Origin: Phycisphaerae bacterium
GTDB taxonomy: Bacteria; Planctomycetota; Phycisphaerae; UBA1845; JAFGLZ01
Reading direction: 5' to 3'
Assembly (NCBI GenBank): GCA_016927755.1
Contig: JAFGLZ010000265.1
Coordinates: forward strand, 1-64,000
Length of the DNA: 64,000 nt
Under the pieces are notes generated by a model, which worked only from the letters and a program-made list of their open reading frames with translations, was not told the origin of the DNA and ran no database searches. Positions 14,543 to 25,133 of the stretch are shown in pieces. Made by a program: the position numbers and the translations under genes. The stretch's first letter is position 1; every line of letters starts with the position of its first letter.

Positions 14543-15640
14543 GTGCGGCGGAGCATTGCGGCGCAACTCAATGGGTTGAAGCGCTGGAGGATGCGGGCCT
14601 TGAACTATGTAATCTGCCTGACCTTGATGACGCAGGGCGGTGCGTTCGGTGCGGCAGGGGTTACGAGCACTCAGCCCGTGACGGGAGCGGCCGCCCTGAA
14701 GCACGTCAAGGCGATCCTCTCGACCGATCGGACGCATCTGCACACGAGCGAGCCGGTTTGGGTTGATTTCCTGCTCCGCAACGACTCCGACCAGAGCGTC
14801 GTACTCACCGTGCCCGAGGCAGATGTGGCCTCGATGCAAAACGCCGCGATGGGGCTGCCGTTCGACCACGTTTTCAGCGGGGAGAAGTTCCGGGCGCTGA
14901 GCATCGTTGACGGCCAGGGAGCCGAGACCGGACGAGAGGTGATGTATCGCCCGGTGGGCCCGGTGCCCGCCGTGACGCTTGCGCCGAACGGGTTGGTCGG
15001 CATTCGGATAGACGTTGGCCAGTACTATCCGGCGCTCCGGCGTTCGGGGCTGTTTCTCTTCACGTGGCGACCTTACGGCGGCGCCCTGGAGTCGAACGAG
15101 CTGCGGATCGAGCTTGCGCCTCACAAAGAGGTGGTGCTCATTACGAACCTGGGGAAGATCCGGCTCAAGCTGTTGTACGAGAAGGCCCCGAACCATGTGG
15201 CGAACTTCATCGAGCTGATCGAGAAGGGGTACTACAACAGGACTCGCTTCTTTCGCATCTATTCGGGAGTGGCCGCGCTGGGCGGCGATCGGCTGAACGA
15301 CGGCACGGGCATGCGCGAAGACGGCAAGACCCTCAAGGCGGAGCTTAACGACACTCCGTTTGACGAGGGTACCGTGGGCATGTCGCTCTCTGGGGACGAT
15401 CCGGATTCGGGGAGCAGCCAGTTCTTCATCTGTATGCGCCGGATCAAGCCGTGGGACGGGAAGTACACGGCGTTTGCGCAGGCGATCGGACAGGAATCCC
15501 TGGAGACGCTTGGCAAGATGAGTGAAGTTGAGGTCGATGATCAAGATCGTCCGCTCCGGAACGTCGTGATCGAGCGGGTGGACATCGAGACCGTGAGAAA
15601 GTCCAGTTCGCAGGAGGAGATCACGATTCGCAGACCTTGA
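14543..15640 (+). CDS. Exported cyclophilin-type peptidyl-prolyl isomerase
   Basis: The start is set at GTG 14543, preceded by GGAGGGAGGGA; the track start at 14459 lies inside the promoter, and ATG 14591 has no properly spaced ribosome site. The 365-residue protein has a signal peptide (LNYVICLTLMTQGGAFGAAG). A beta-rich domain of about 160 residues follows (SEPVWVDFLLRNDSDQSVVL). A C-terminal cyclophilin domain has FFRIYSG holding the catalytic Arg, GGDRLNDGTG, SGSSQFFICM and WDGKYTAFAQ. It should speed proline isomerisation of exported proteins. The active-site loop is degenerate (GVAALGGD instead of the common GFMIQGGD), so activity may be reduced. Confidence 0.85.
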   Translation: MRRSIAAQLNGLKRWRMRALNYVICLTLMTQGGAFGAAGVTSTQPVTGAAALKHVKAILSTDRTHLHTSEPVWVDFLLRNDSDQSVVLTVPEADVASMQNAAMGLPFDHVFSGEKFRALSIVDGQGAETGREVMYRPVGPVPAVTLAPNGLVGIRIDVGQYYPALRRSGLFLFTWRPYGGALESNELRIELAPHKEVVLITNLGKIRLKLLYEKAPNHVANFIELIEKGYYNRTRFFRIYSGVAALGGDRLNDGTGMREDGKTLKAELNDTPFDEGTVGMSLSGDDPDSGSSQFFICMRRIKPWDGKYTAFAQAIGQESLETLGKMSEVEVDDQDRPLRNVVIERVDIETVRKSSSQEEITIRRP

Positions 15641-15726
15641 AAGCGCCGCGGGGCGTCGTGGCCGGGGGGCGTTTTCCCCCAGTCGAGGTGGATCGTGCGT
15701 GGCTCCTTGCGGACCAGCGGAAAAGA

Positions 15727-15957
15727 GCCGTGCTAGGTGGGGCGCTACCGGTGCCCTGATCCCGTTTCGGCGGGTGACCCGAAATCCGGTTATGCGGGGC
15801 TGAACGCGCCCATGAGGCTCGGGACGTTACAACCGCTTTGACGCGCAGAGGCGTTGAGGGCCGGGTCCCATGCAATGGGGCATGTGGACAACGGGTCAGA
15901 CCTTGACCGGAGCAGCCCACCCGCAACGCTTCAGGTGCCGTGGGGCAACCTGGCCTG
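15727..15957 (+). ncRNA. ffs: Signal recognition particle RNA, large bacterial type
   Basis: Three conserved parts of the large SRP RNA are present. The 5' Alu-type segment is GTGCTAGGTGGGG with GGTGCCCTG. The apical helix 8 element is GGGTCAGACCTTGACCGG followed by AGCAGCCC, the Ffh-binding loop. The 3' end is GGGGCAACCTGGC. GCTAGGT near the 5' end pairs with ACCTGGC near the 3' end to close the molecule. The position just upstream of dnaX matches the classical ffs-dnaX-ybaB-recR order. The exact ends are estimated to within about 10 bases. The RNA targets nascent membrane and secreted proteins to the translocon. Confidence 0.88.
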
Positions 15958-16039
15958 AGTCGATGCGCGTCGAATGTTGCGATGTTCCGGGTCGACGGGT
16001 GTTGCACGGCCTATTTTTTTGGCGCGAGGAAGTTGAGCG

Positions 16040-17560
<1,521 letters not shown>

Positions 17561-17592
17561 GGGGCTTTCGAGCCGTGGGAGGCGGCATCACG

Positions 17593-17937
17593 ATGTTTGA
17601 GAACCTCGGCAATCTCGGCGGCCTGGTGAAACAGGCCATGCAGATGAAACAGCGGATGACCGAAGTCCAAGCGGAGTTGGAGAAGCAGATCCACCAGGCC
17701 AGCAGCGGAGGCGGCATGGTGACGGCAAGGGTCAACGGTCGGGGGGAACTCCAGGAGATCAAGATCAATCCGGAGGTCGTCAAGTCCGAGGACGTGGAGA
17801 TGCTGGAGGAGTTGGTCAAGGCGGCGGTGTGCGCGGCGTTTCAGGAGTCGCAAGAGGCGGCGAAGAAGGCGCTGGGCGAGGTTACGGGGGGACTGAGCAT
17901 TCCCGGGTTGGACGGGCTGCTGGGTGGGGGACAGTAA
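17593..17937 (+). CDS. ybaB: YbaB/EbfC family nucleoid-associated protein
   Basis: The start is set at ATG 17593 (MFENLGNLGGL), with GGGAGG 10 nt upstream, giving 114 residues. The pattern is typical of the family: helix KQAMQMKQRMTEVQAELE, then TARVNGRGELQEIKINPEVV and a C-terminal helix with a Gly-rich tail. YbaB dimers bind DNA. The gene sits between dnaX and recR as in many bacteria. Confidence 0.94.
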   Translation: MFENLGNLGGLVKQAMQMKQRMTEVQAELEKQIHQASSGGGMVTARVNGRGELQEIKINPEVVKSEDVEMLEELVKAAVCAAFQESQEAAKKALGEVTGGLSIPGLDGLLGGGQ

Positions 17938-18188
17938 GCGACTCGCTGGCGACAGAATGTGCGTTCGATGGGTGGGGATTGCGGCCGGCCGGCGAGCCGG
18001 TCGCTGGTCATTTGGCGGAGACGTGAGTCGTTTTCGCTTTGACTTGACGGTGGCTCGCGCGGGCGCTCGAATCGAGGCAGGACGGTCTTCGAGACGCGCG
18101 GGGCGTCATGCCCAGCCGGCTTGCGGTCAGGCCAGTATGCGGTGGGCTTGTTGGGTGGTCGGAGCCGCGATTGGACAGGAGTAGGGTC

Positions 18189-18791
18189 ATGGCCTCAAAC
18201 ACGACCGAGTCGCTTTCCCGGTTGCAGGCCGAGTTTCAGAAGCTCCCTGGTATCGGACCTCGTAGCGCCGAGCGGATCGCGTTTCACCTGCTGAAGGTGT
18301 CCGCGGAGGAGGCGTTGGCCCTGTCCACGGCGATCCGGGACGTCAAAATGAACGTTCGGCCCTGCAGCGTATGCTATAATCTAACGGAAGCGGATCCCTG
18401 TGCGATCTGTACGGATGCGAATCGGGATCGCGGCCAGGTCATCGTCGTCGAGCAGCCCAAGGACGTCGTGGCGCTAGAGTCCACGGGCATCGTGCGAGGC
18501 GTCTACCACGTGCTCATGGGCCATCTTGCCCCCTTGGACGGGATCGAACCGGGGGATCTGACGATCGACGCGCTCGTTCAGCGGGTGCGGACAGGGGGGG
18601 TCGCGGAGGTGATCCTGGCGACCAACCCGACGATGGAGGGCGACGGGACGGCGATGTATATCCGCAGCTTGCTGGCGGAATGCGGGGTGAAGGTGTCCCG
18701 GTTGGCCCGAGGGCTTCCGACCGGGGCACAGATGGAATACGCGACGAAGGCGATGTTGGCCGACGCGATCGAGGAACGAAAGCCATTGTGA
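18189..18791 (+). CDS. recR: Recombination mediator RecR
   Basis: The start is set at ATG 18189 (MASNTTES), 8 nt after AGGAG, giving 200 residues, the normal RecR length. It has the helix-hairpin-helix LPGIGPRSAERIAFHLL, the four-Cys zinc finger CSVCYNLTEADPCAIC and a Toprim domain beginning VIVVEQPKDVVALE. With RecF/RecO it loads RecA at gaps. A 251-base gap separates it from ybaB, so it may have its own promoter; none is clear. Confidence 0.96.
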   Translation: MASNTTESLSRLQAEFQKLPGIGPRSAERIAFHLLKVSAEEALALSTAIRDVKMNVRPCSVCYNLTEADPCAICTDANRDRGQVIVVEQPKDVVALESTGIVRGVYHVLMGHLAPLDGIEPGDLTIDALVQRVRTGGVAEVILATNPTMEGDGTAMYIRSLLAECGVKVSRLARGLPTGAQMEYATKAMLADAIEERKPL

Positions 18792-18853
18792 GGCGTGATT
18801 CGTGATCGATGCGGCAGGGGCACAGCCTTGCCGCAGCAACATAGTAGTCGCTG

Positions 18854-20305
18854 ATGTCTCAGTATCTGTCCCAGGTTGCAGCGCAGGTCCTTCGGCAAGA
18901 GCAACGACTCACGCCGCAGCTCATCCAGTCGATGGAGTTTCTGCAACTCCCGCTGCTGGCCTTTGAGCAGCGACTGCAGCAGGAGATGGAATCGAACCCC
19001 GCTCTCGAGGTCGAGCAACTCACGCCCGAGGTCTCTTTGGATGATCAAGGCGAGGCGCCCGCCGAGACCGACGCCGCCGCAGGGGACGACGGGTTCGATC
19101 GTCTGGACGAGTTGACGCGCGAGTACGATTTCGACGACGGCGACCGGGCGTTCATGGGCGCCAGCCGCAGCGACGGCGAGCGCGACGCCAAGATGGACGC
19201 CATGGCCAGCACGGCCAGCCGCCCGATCTGCCTGCAGGAATACCTTCTTCAACAGTGGGCGCTCGTCGATGAGTCTCCGGACGTCAAGAGGGCCGGCGAG
19301 CTGATCATCAACCAGATCGACGAGGACGGCTACCTGCGGACATCGCTCGAGGAGATAACGCGCTCGGTGTCTCCGCCGCTGACGCTCGACCTGGTGGAGT
19401 ACGCGCTGGTGGCGGCTCAGGACCTCGAGCCGACGGGGGTTGCGGCGAGGAATCTGAAGGAGTGCCTCCTGTTGCAGCTCGACGTGCTGCCGGGGCACTA
19501 CGACCTGGAAGAGCGGATCATCCGGCACCACCTGGAGGACATCGAGAAGAACCGGTATCCGGCGGTGGCCAAGGCGCTGGGGTGCGAGATCGCGGAGGTC
19601 AAGGAGGCCGTCGAGACGATCGCGCACCTGAACCCGAGACCGGGCATGCTGATCACGGAGCACGAGGTGCCTCGGATCACGCCCGACGTGATCGTGGATT
19701 ACGACGACGAGGGACGAGACGGCTACACGGTGCGACTGGCCAGGGGCAATACGCCGCGCTTGCGGATCTCGCCGTCGATGCGCCGGCTGCTGGAGGCCAG
19801 CAAGCAGGACAAGGAGGTCCGCGAGTTCTTGCGGAAGAACATCGAGGCGGCCAGCGCGATCATCGACGCGGTGCAGTATCGCCAGCAGCGACTGCTCGAG
19901 GTGGCCAAGATCGTCGTGGACCGGCAGAGGGAGTTCCTGGACAACGGTCCGTCGGGGCTCAAGATCCTACGGATGAACGATCTGGCCCGGGAGCTGAATT
20001 GCGATCCGTCCACGATCAGCCGGACGGTGGCCGACAAGTACATGCAGACGCCTCGGGGGATCTATCCCGTCCGCATGTTCTTCACCGGGGGCACGGAGAC
20101 GGCCAGCGGGGAGTCGACGAGTTGGGACAGCGTCAAGGCGCACGTGAAGGAAGTGATCGCCAACGAGGACAAGTCGGACCCGCTGAGCGACGAGGCGATC
20201 GCGGCGGTCATCCAGAAAGAGGGCGTGGACATCTCGCGGCGGACCATCGCCAAGTATCGCAGCCAGCTTAACATTCCGGCCGCACGTCAGCGGCGAGCGT
20301 ATTGA
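18854..20305 (+). CDS. rpoN: RNA polymerase sigma-54 factor
   Basis: This is a 483-residue protein. The N-terminal Gln/Leu-rich activator-binding region is LRQEQRLTPQLIQSMEFLQL. An acidic linker, a core-binding region (DGYLRTSLEEI, LEPTGVAARNLKECL) and the DNA-binding helix-turn-helix (LARELNCDPSTISRTVADK) follow. The RpoN box reads SRRTIAKYRSQL instead of the textbook ARRTVAKYRE. It directs transcription from -24/-12 promoters with enhancer-binding ATPases. The ribosome site is weak. It lies 62 bases after recR. Confidence 0.95.
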   Translation: MSQYLSQVAAQVLRQEQRLTPQLIQSMEFLQLPLLAFEQRLQQEMESNPALEVEQLTPEVSLDDQGEAPAETDAAAGDDGFDRLDELTREYDFDDGDRAFMGASRSDGERDAKMDAMASTASRPICLQEYLLQQWALVDESPDVKRAGELIINQIDEDGYLRTSLEEITRSVSPPLTLDLVEYALVAAQDLEPTGVAARNLKECLLLQLDVLPGHYDLEERIIRHHLEDIEKNRYPAVAKALGCEIAEVKEAVETIAHLNPRPGMLITEHEVPRITPDVIVDYDDEGRDGYTVRLARGNTPRLRISPSMRRLLEASKQDKEVREFLRKNIEAASAIIDAVQYRQQRLLEVAKIVVDRQREFLDNGPSGLKILRMNDLARELNCDPSTISRTVADKYMQTPRGIYPVRMFFTGGTETASGESTSWDSVKAHVKEVIANEDKSDPLSDEAIAAVIQKEGVDISRRTIAKYRSQLNIPAARQRRAY

Positions 20306-20449
20306 AGTCAGGACGAACTTGCTGATGTGAGGCGGATATTCTCCGCCGCGGTCGGGAAGGCGGCGTCGAGCCCCAACGGGGCAGGCCGCGAGCACTCCGA
20401 AACGGTGTGATCCTTGTCCCGCCGAGGGGATTGGACCAAGCCGACCTGA

Positions 20450-20722
20450 CTACTTCTTGCCCTGCTGCTTTTCGAGTTCGACGCAGTGGTCGTGGCCGTT
20501 TTTGCCGCAGCAGTGTTTGAACTTGAGGACCTTTCCGCCGGGCCCGGTCTTGCCGAGGGGGCAGGGGTCGTTGCGTTTGGGCTTGTCGTGGTCGGTCTTG
20601 ATGGGCTCGACGGGCTCGGGCAGCGGGGGGTCGTCATCCGTGGGGAGCATCTTGGCGTGCTGCTCCTCCTTACGCTTCTTGCCTAGAAACCGATCGCGAA
20701 ACCAACCGCTGTCTTTGGACAT
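20450..20722 (-). CDS. Small SEC-C-motif protein
   Basis: This 90-residue protein is encoded 15 bases after secA on the same strand. The start is placed at the second of two adjacent ATGs because GGAG is 5 nt from it. The C-terminal half carries a SEC-C-like metal motif, RNDPCPLGKTG then KFKHCCGKNGHDHC, with an insertion between the two Cys pairs relative to the CPCGSGKKFKKCC of SecA next door. The N-terminus is charged and Pro-rich. It may help SecA or deliver metal, but that is a guess from position. Confidence 0.75.
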   Translation of the reverse strand: MSKDSGWFRDRFLGKKRKEEQHAKMLPTDDDPPLPEPVEPIKTDHDKPKRNDPCPLGKTGPGGKVLKFKHCCGKNGHDHCVELEKQQGKK

Positions 20723-20737
20723 CATCGCTCCAACTCG

Positions 20738-23700
20738 CTATACGACGCCCTTGCCGCAGCACTTCTTGAATTTCTTTCCGCTGCCGCAGGGGCAGGGGTC
20801 GTTTCGGCCGACCTTGGGCTGTTCGCGGCGGATCGTTTGCGGTCTGGACGCCTCGCCCTGGGGACCGAGGCCTTCGACGTCGGCCTGGCTGAAGCCCACG
20901 TTGACGGCGTCGTCGTGGTGGGTTTCGATGCCACGGTAGACGCTGGAGACCCCGCCGCCGAGACGGGCGCGGAAGATCGTCTGCGTGACGCGTTCGCGGA
21001 GGCGATCCATCATCTCGCCGTACATCCGCATGCCTTCCCGCTTGTACTCGACCTTCGGGTCCTTCTCGGCGTAGCCGCGTAGCCCGATGGCGGATTTGAG
21101 CAGGTCCATCTCGTACATGTGGTCCTTCCACTCGTCGTCGAGGGCGGTGACGAGGACCACCTGCTCCAGCCGCGTCAGCTCGTATCTCAGCAGCCTGCGC
21201 CCGACTCCCACCAAGAGCTCGCGGGCGTTGCCGTCAGTGCGAATCGTCTCCTCGTCGGCCTCCTCGAGGACCCGCCCGAACCTTCGACGCGCCCAGACGA
21301 TCAGGTCATCGCCGTGGTGCTCGGCGAGGGCCGAGTCGATCTCCTCAGAGAATCGACCGTTGTTGAGGTATTCCTCGTTCAACTCGAGGATCGTCTCGAA
21401 GATCTCGCGGGGGCTCTTGCCCTGAACGTTCTCGAGCGTCCAGCCTTGGTTGAACTTGCCGTTGACCCATTGGACGATGCGATCGGCGGCATACGCACTG
21501 TCGCCGACCGCCTGGGGGCCGAACGTGGCGTCCATGAGCTCCTCGACCGGGTAGGTTACCTCTCGGCGGCGGTAGGCCTGACGGACCAGGGCCGTGAGGT
21601 TCTCTCCGGTGGCGCGGCCGTCGGGGCCGACGAGCTGCTCCTGGCTGATCGCGACGCCGAACTGGAGCCGCGCCCACTCTGCCAGGCGGGCGAGCGGATA
21701 GGCCTCTTCGAGCAAGGGCTCCACGGCCGACAGATCGGTGTTCTCGATCTGCTCGGCGGCGCCGGTCATGAACCGCTCCTCGATGTCGTCGGGGGTCATC
21801 CGGCGGAGCTGGTTCTGCGTGAGGTTGATGCCGTAACGGTTAGCCCAGGTGCTGAGTCCTCGGAGGTCCCACTCGCTGGGGTCGACGTCAGGGTCGATGT
21901 ACTCCCCGATGGTGCGGGAGATATTGGTGCGGGCCTCGTCGCGGGCCTGATCGCGGATGCTCTCGACGGCCGAGCGAACGTCATCGGTCTCGATGCGGCC
22001 GGCCTCGACGGGGATGCCCAGTTTCTGTTGGGCCCACTGGGCAATCGACTGCCGCTGGAAGTCGGGGCCGAGGAACGTCGAGACCGCCTGATCGATCGTG
22101 TGGCCGATCATGCTCCATATGAGTTCCTCGAGCCGATCGCCCTCGAGAACCCGTTGGCGACTCTTGTAGAAGTCGCGTCGCTGGTAGTCCCAGACCTCGT
22201 CGTACTCGAGCAGTTGCTTGCGGATGCCGAAGTTTCGCTCCTCGACCTTCTTCTGTGCTCGCTCGATGGCCTTGCTGACGTGGCGGTCGTCCAGGGCGGT
22301 TCCGCCGGTCATTCCGAGGCGCTCGAGTAGGGCGATCATCTTTTCGCCCATGAACATCCGCATCAGGTCGTCCTGTAGCGAGAGGAAGAACCGGCTGCTG
22401 CCGGGGTCTCCCTGACGACCGGACCGCCCGCGGAGCTGGTTGTCGATTCGGCGGGCCTCGTGTCGCTCGGTGCCGACGATGTGGAGCCCGCAGGGCGAGT
22501 TGACGGCGCAGACGCGCCGGCCGAGCATGGGGAACCGCGCATCGAGCTTCGGCTTGAAGCAGTGGGCGCAATTCGTTCGGGCGTCGTACTCGTCGCAGTG
22601 GATGCAGCACTTGGTCGCACGACGCTCGCCCTCTTCCCGCCGATCGATGATCTGCTCGTAGCCTCGCTCGTCGTAGATCAGCCGCCCGATACATCCCCCG
22701 TAGACGACGCCGGGCTCGAGCTTGATGTCGGTTCCTCGACCGGCCATGTTCGTGGCGATGGTGACGTTGCCGACGGGGGGTCGATTCTTGCCGCGGGGGT
22801 GGGGGTGTCGATGCCCGGCGACGGCGACGATCTCAGCCTCGCGGGCGTGGTTCTTGGCGTTGAGGACCTCGTGGGCGATTCCGTAAGTCTTGGTGAGCAG
22901 GTTTGACAGCTTCTCGCTGTTCTCGACGCTGGTGGTGCCGACGAGCACGGGTCGACCGCCGGCCATGGCGCCCATCGCCTCGTCATAGGCGGGGGCGAGC
23001 TTCTCGTCGGTGCCCTCGCCCTGGTCCCACGCCTTGAGCGCTTCGTTGATGGTTCCGACGGACTCGTCCCGGCTCGCGCGAAGGTCCCGGAGCGCCTCCA
23101 GCACGTCGGCGAGCAGCCAGGGATCGTTCGGCCGGCCGCATTCGTGCATCTGGTGGATTTCCTCGACGATGGCCTCGTACTTGGCGTCGACGCTGCGGTA
23201 GATTCGGTCGTTGTGGTCGATCCGGTTGACCGGGCGGTTGGTCGGGATGGCGACGACCTCGAGCTGGTAGATCTTCATGAACTCCTCGGACTCGGTCATG
23301 GCCGTTCCGGTCATGCCGGCGAGCTCGAGGTAGAGCTTGAAGAAGTTCTGGATGGTGACGGTGGCGACGGTCTGGGTTTGCTTCTTGACGGGGACGGCCT
23401 CCTTGGCCTCGATGGCCTGGTGCAGGCCCTCGGACCACTGTCGGCCGTGCTGGAGTCGGCCCGTGAAGGGATCGACGATGATGATCTCGCGTTGGGGGCT
23501 GACGACGTAGTCGACGTCGCGCTCGTAGACGACGTGCGCGCGGATCGCGTTTTCCATGAGGTGTCGGACGTGGGTGTTGGATACGTCGGAGAGGCTTCCG
23601 AGGGCGAGCTCGTTCTGGACGATGAGCTCTCCCTCGTCCAGCAGGCTGGCGCCCTTGCGATCCTTCTCGACCTTGTAGTAGTGGCGGTGGAGGATCGCCT

Positions 23701-24949
23701 CGCCCTCGTCTCCGTCGATCCAGTCCGGGTCGGTCTCGAACTTCTTGATCGCCTGGGGGAACTTCTGGTTCTTGGACAGCTCCTCGGGCGGCTTGTCGGC
23801 CCAGTCCTTGATTCGCTTGGCCGTGTCCTTCTGGGCTTGTTTTTGGAGCTGGATGAGCTTACGGGCGACCTGGTCCATCTGCTTGTACTGGAGCGGGTCG
23901 TCGCGTGCCTCGCCGGAGATGATCAGCGGCGTGCGGGCTTCGTCGATCAGGATGCTGTCGACCTCGTCGATGATGGCGTAGTCGAGACGGCCCTGGACCT
24001 GGTCCTCCCTCGACATCTTCATGTTGTCGCGGAGGTAGTCGAACCCGAATTCACTGTTCTGTCCGTAGGTGATGTCGCTCTCGTAGGCGCCGCGTCGCTC
24101 CTCGGCCTCGGCGCCCCAGGTGCCCATCTCGGACTGGATGTAGCCCACGCGCGCCCCCAGCATCGCGAGAATCGGCTGGGCGAACTCGGCGTCGCGCTTG
24201 ACCAGATAGTCGTTGACGGTGACGATGTGGACCTTCCGCGCGATGAGGTAATGCAGGTACGCCGCCAGGTGGCAGACGATCGTCTTGCCCTCACCGGTCT
24301 TCATTTCCGCGATCTTGCCGTCGTTGAGGATCTTTCCGCCGATGATCTGGCACTCGAACTGGCGGTGGTCCCTGGCGCGGCGGGAGGCCTCACGGAGCAG
24401 GGCGAAGGCCTCGGCCAGCATGCCGTTGGTCTCGATTTCGGCCAGAAAGACATTCGTTCGCCGGCGATACTCCTTGCAGTAGTATTCCTCGGCCTTCTCC
24501 TCGAGCGACAGGCGCGTCCACCAACGATCCAGGGGGGAGATGAGCTCGCGCATCCGGTCGCGGAGGTCGTCGCTTCGGCCGAGCAGGTCCTCGTCGCTCA
24601 CCGCTCGCAGGTCGTCCTCGGCCGGATCGACCTGGCCTCGCACCCACCGCCTGAGCGATAGGACGAGTCGATCGTTTCGTCCCGGCATGCAGCGATACAG
24701 TGCGTAGGCGTCGATGAAGAAGCAGACGATCGCCCAGACGCTGAGGGCCATGCCCAGCGTTGCGGTGTACTCTCCGAGGGCGGACTCACCCGAGAGCGCC
24801 GCCAGGCCGGTGGCCAGGAGGAGCAGGATTAGCAGGCCGGTAGCCAATACGGCGGACAGGCCCGAGATCCACCGGATCCTACCCCGGTCGATCAACTCAC
24901 CCCATGCGCTGGTCTGATATCGAGAAAGTTGTCCGATTGAATCAGGCAC
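20738..24949 (-). CDS. secA: Preprotein translocase ATPase SecA, enlarged with N-terminal membrane segments
   Basis: At 1403 residues this is far longer than the usual 850-950. The motor is intact: MKTGEGKT, NDYLVKRDAEF, IDEVDSILIDEARTPL and NMAGRGTD, with a C-terminal SEC-C zinc motif CPCGSGKKFKKCC. The first 88 residues precede the region that aligns with normal SecA (GRNDRLVLSLRRWV) and contain two strong membrane helices (LATGLLILLLLATGLAAL and MALSVWAIVCFFIDAYAL). An extra Cys cluster (CCIHC, CAHC, CAVNSPC, near residues 780-815) interrupts the DEAD motor before GLHIVGTERHEARR. The roughly 350 residues before the C-terminal motif are also expanded. The start is GTG with no clear ribosome site; an internal ATG at residue 88 would give a conventional SecA, but codon use upstream looks coding. 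Confidence 0.95.
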   Translation of the reverse strand: MPDSIGQLSRYQTSAWGELIDRGRIRWISGLSAVLATGLLILLLLATGLAALSGESALGEYTATLGMALSVWAIVCFFIDAYALYRCMPGRNDRLVLSLRRWVRGQVDPAEDDLRAVSDEDLLGRSDDLRDRMRELISPLDRWWTRLSLEEKAEEYYCKEYRRRTNVFLAEIETNGMLAEAFALLREASRRARDHRQFECQIIGGKILNDGKIAEMKTGEGKTIVCHLAAYLHYLIARKVHIVTVNDYLVKRDAEFAQPILAMLGARVGYIQSEMGTWGAEAEERRGAYESDITYGQNSEFGFDYLRDNMKMSREDQVQGRLDYAIIDEVDSILIDEARTPLIISGEARDDPLQYKQMDQVARKLIQLQKQAQKDTAKRIKDWADKPPEELSKNQKFPQAIKKFETDPDWIDGDEGEAILHRHYYKVEKDRKGASLLDEGELIVQNELALGSLSDVSNTHVRHLMENAIRAHVVYERDVDYVVSPQREIIIVDPFTGRLQHGRQWSEGLHQAIEAKEAVPVKKQTQTVATVTIQNFFKLYLELAGMTGTAMTESEEFMKIYQLEVVAIPTNRPVNRIDHNDRIYRSVDAKYEAIVEEIHQMHECGRPNDPWLLADVLEALRDLRASRDESVGTINEALKAWDQGEGTDEKLAPAYDEAMGAMAGGRPVLVGTTSVENSEKLSNLLTKTYGIAHEVLNAKNHAREAEIVAVAGHRHPHPRGKNRPPVGNVTIATNMAGRGTDIKLEPGVVYGGCIGRLIYDERGYEQIIDRREEGERRATKCCIHCDEYDARTNCAHCFKPKLDARFPMLGRRVCAVNSPCGLHIVGTERHEARRIDNQLRGRSGRQGDPGSSRFFLSLQDDLMRMFMGEKMIALLERLGMTGGTALDDRHVSKAIERAQKKVEERNFGIRKQLLEYDEVWDYQRRDFYKSRQRVLEGDRLEELIWSMIGHTIDQAVSTFLGPDFQRQSIAQWAQQKLGIPVEAGRIETDDVRSAVESIRDQARDEARTNISRTIGEYIDPDVDPSEWDLRGLSTWANRYGINLTQNQLRRMTPDDIEERFMTGAAEQIENTDLSAVEPLLEEAYPLARLAEWARLQFGVAISQEQLVGPDGRATGENLTALVRQAYRRREVTYPVEELMDATFGPQAVGDSAYAADRIVQWVNGKFNQGWTLENVQGKSPREIFETILELNEEYLNNGRFSEEIDSALAEHHGDDLIVWARRRFGRVLEEADEETIRTDGNARELLVGVGRRLLRYELTRLEQVVLVTALDDEWKDHMYEMDLLKSAIGLRGYAEKDPKVEYKREGMRMYGEMMDRLRERVTQTIFRARLGGGVSSVYRGIETHHDDAVNVGFSQADVEGLGPQGEASRPQTIRREQPKVGRNDPCPCGSGKKFKKCCGKGVV

Positions 24950-25036
24950 CGATCACGCTCGTGTAGAGTTACTCGCGGTCATAGGCCAGCGCCTGGGGGC
25001 CCGAGGAAACCGCCAACGACCGCTTGGTTTTGATGA

Positions 25037-25067
25037 AGGGTCTAGGGTCTAGGGTTTGGGGTCTAGG
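25037..25067 (+). repeat. GGGTCTA heptamer repeats, second site
   Basis: GGGTCTAGGGTCTAGGGTTTGGGGTCTAG lies in the gap between efp and secA. An inverted match (CTAGACCCT) follows at about 25091-25099. The same heptamer occurs at 10918-10947. Confidence 0.65.
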
Positions 25068-25133
25068 AAGCCGAACGCCTTGCCGGCGTGCTAGACCCTC
25101 CCGCCTAGGCCCTGGGCCCGAGACCCGGTCATG

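Noticed and set aside
21119-24661. Plus-strand ORFs of 403 and 505 codons opposite secA
   Set aside because: Both are antisense to the SecA motor, rich in Leu, Val and Asp as expected for complement frames, and have no recognisable motif.
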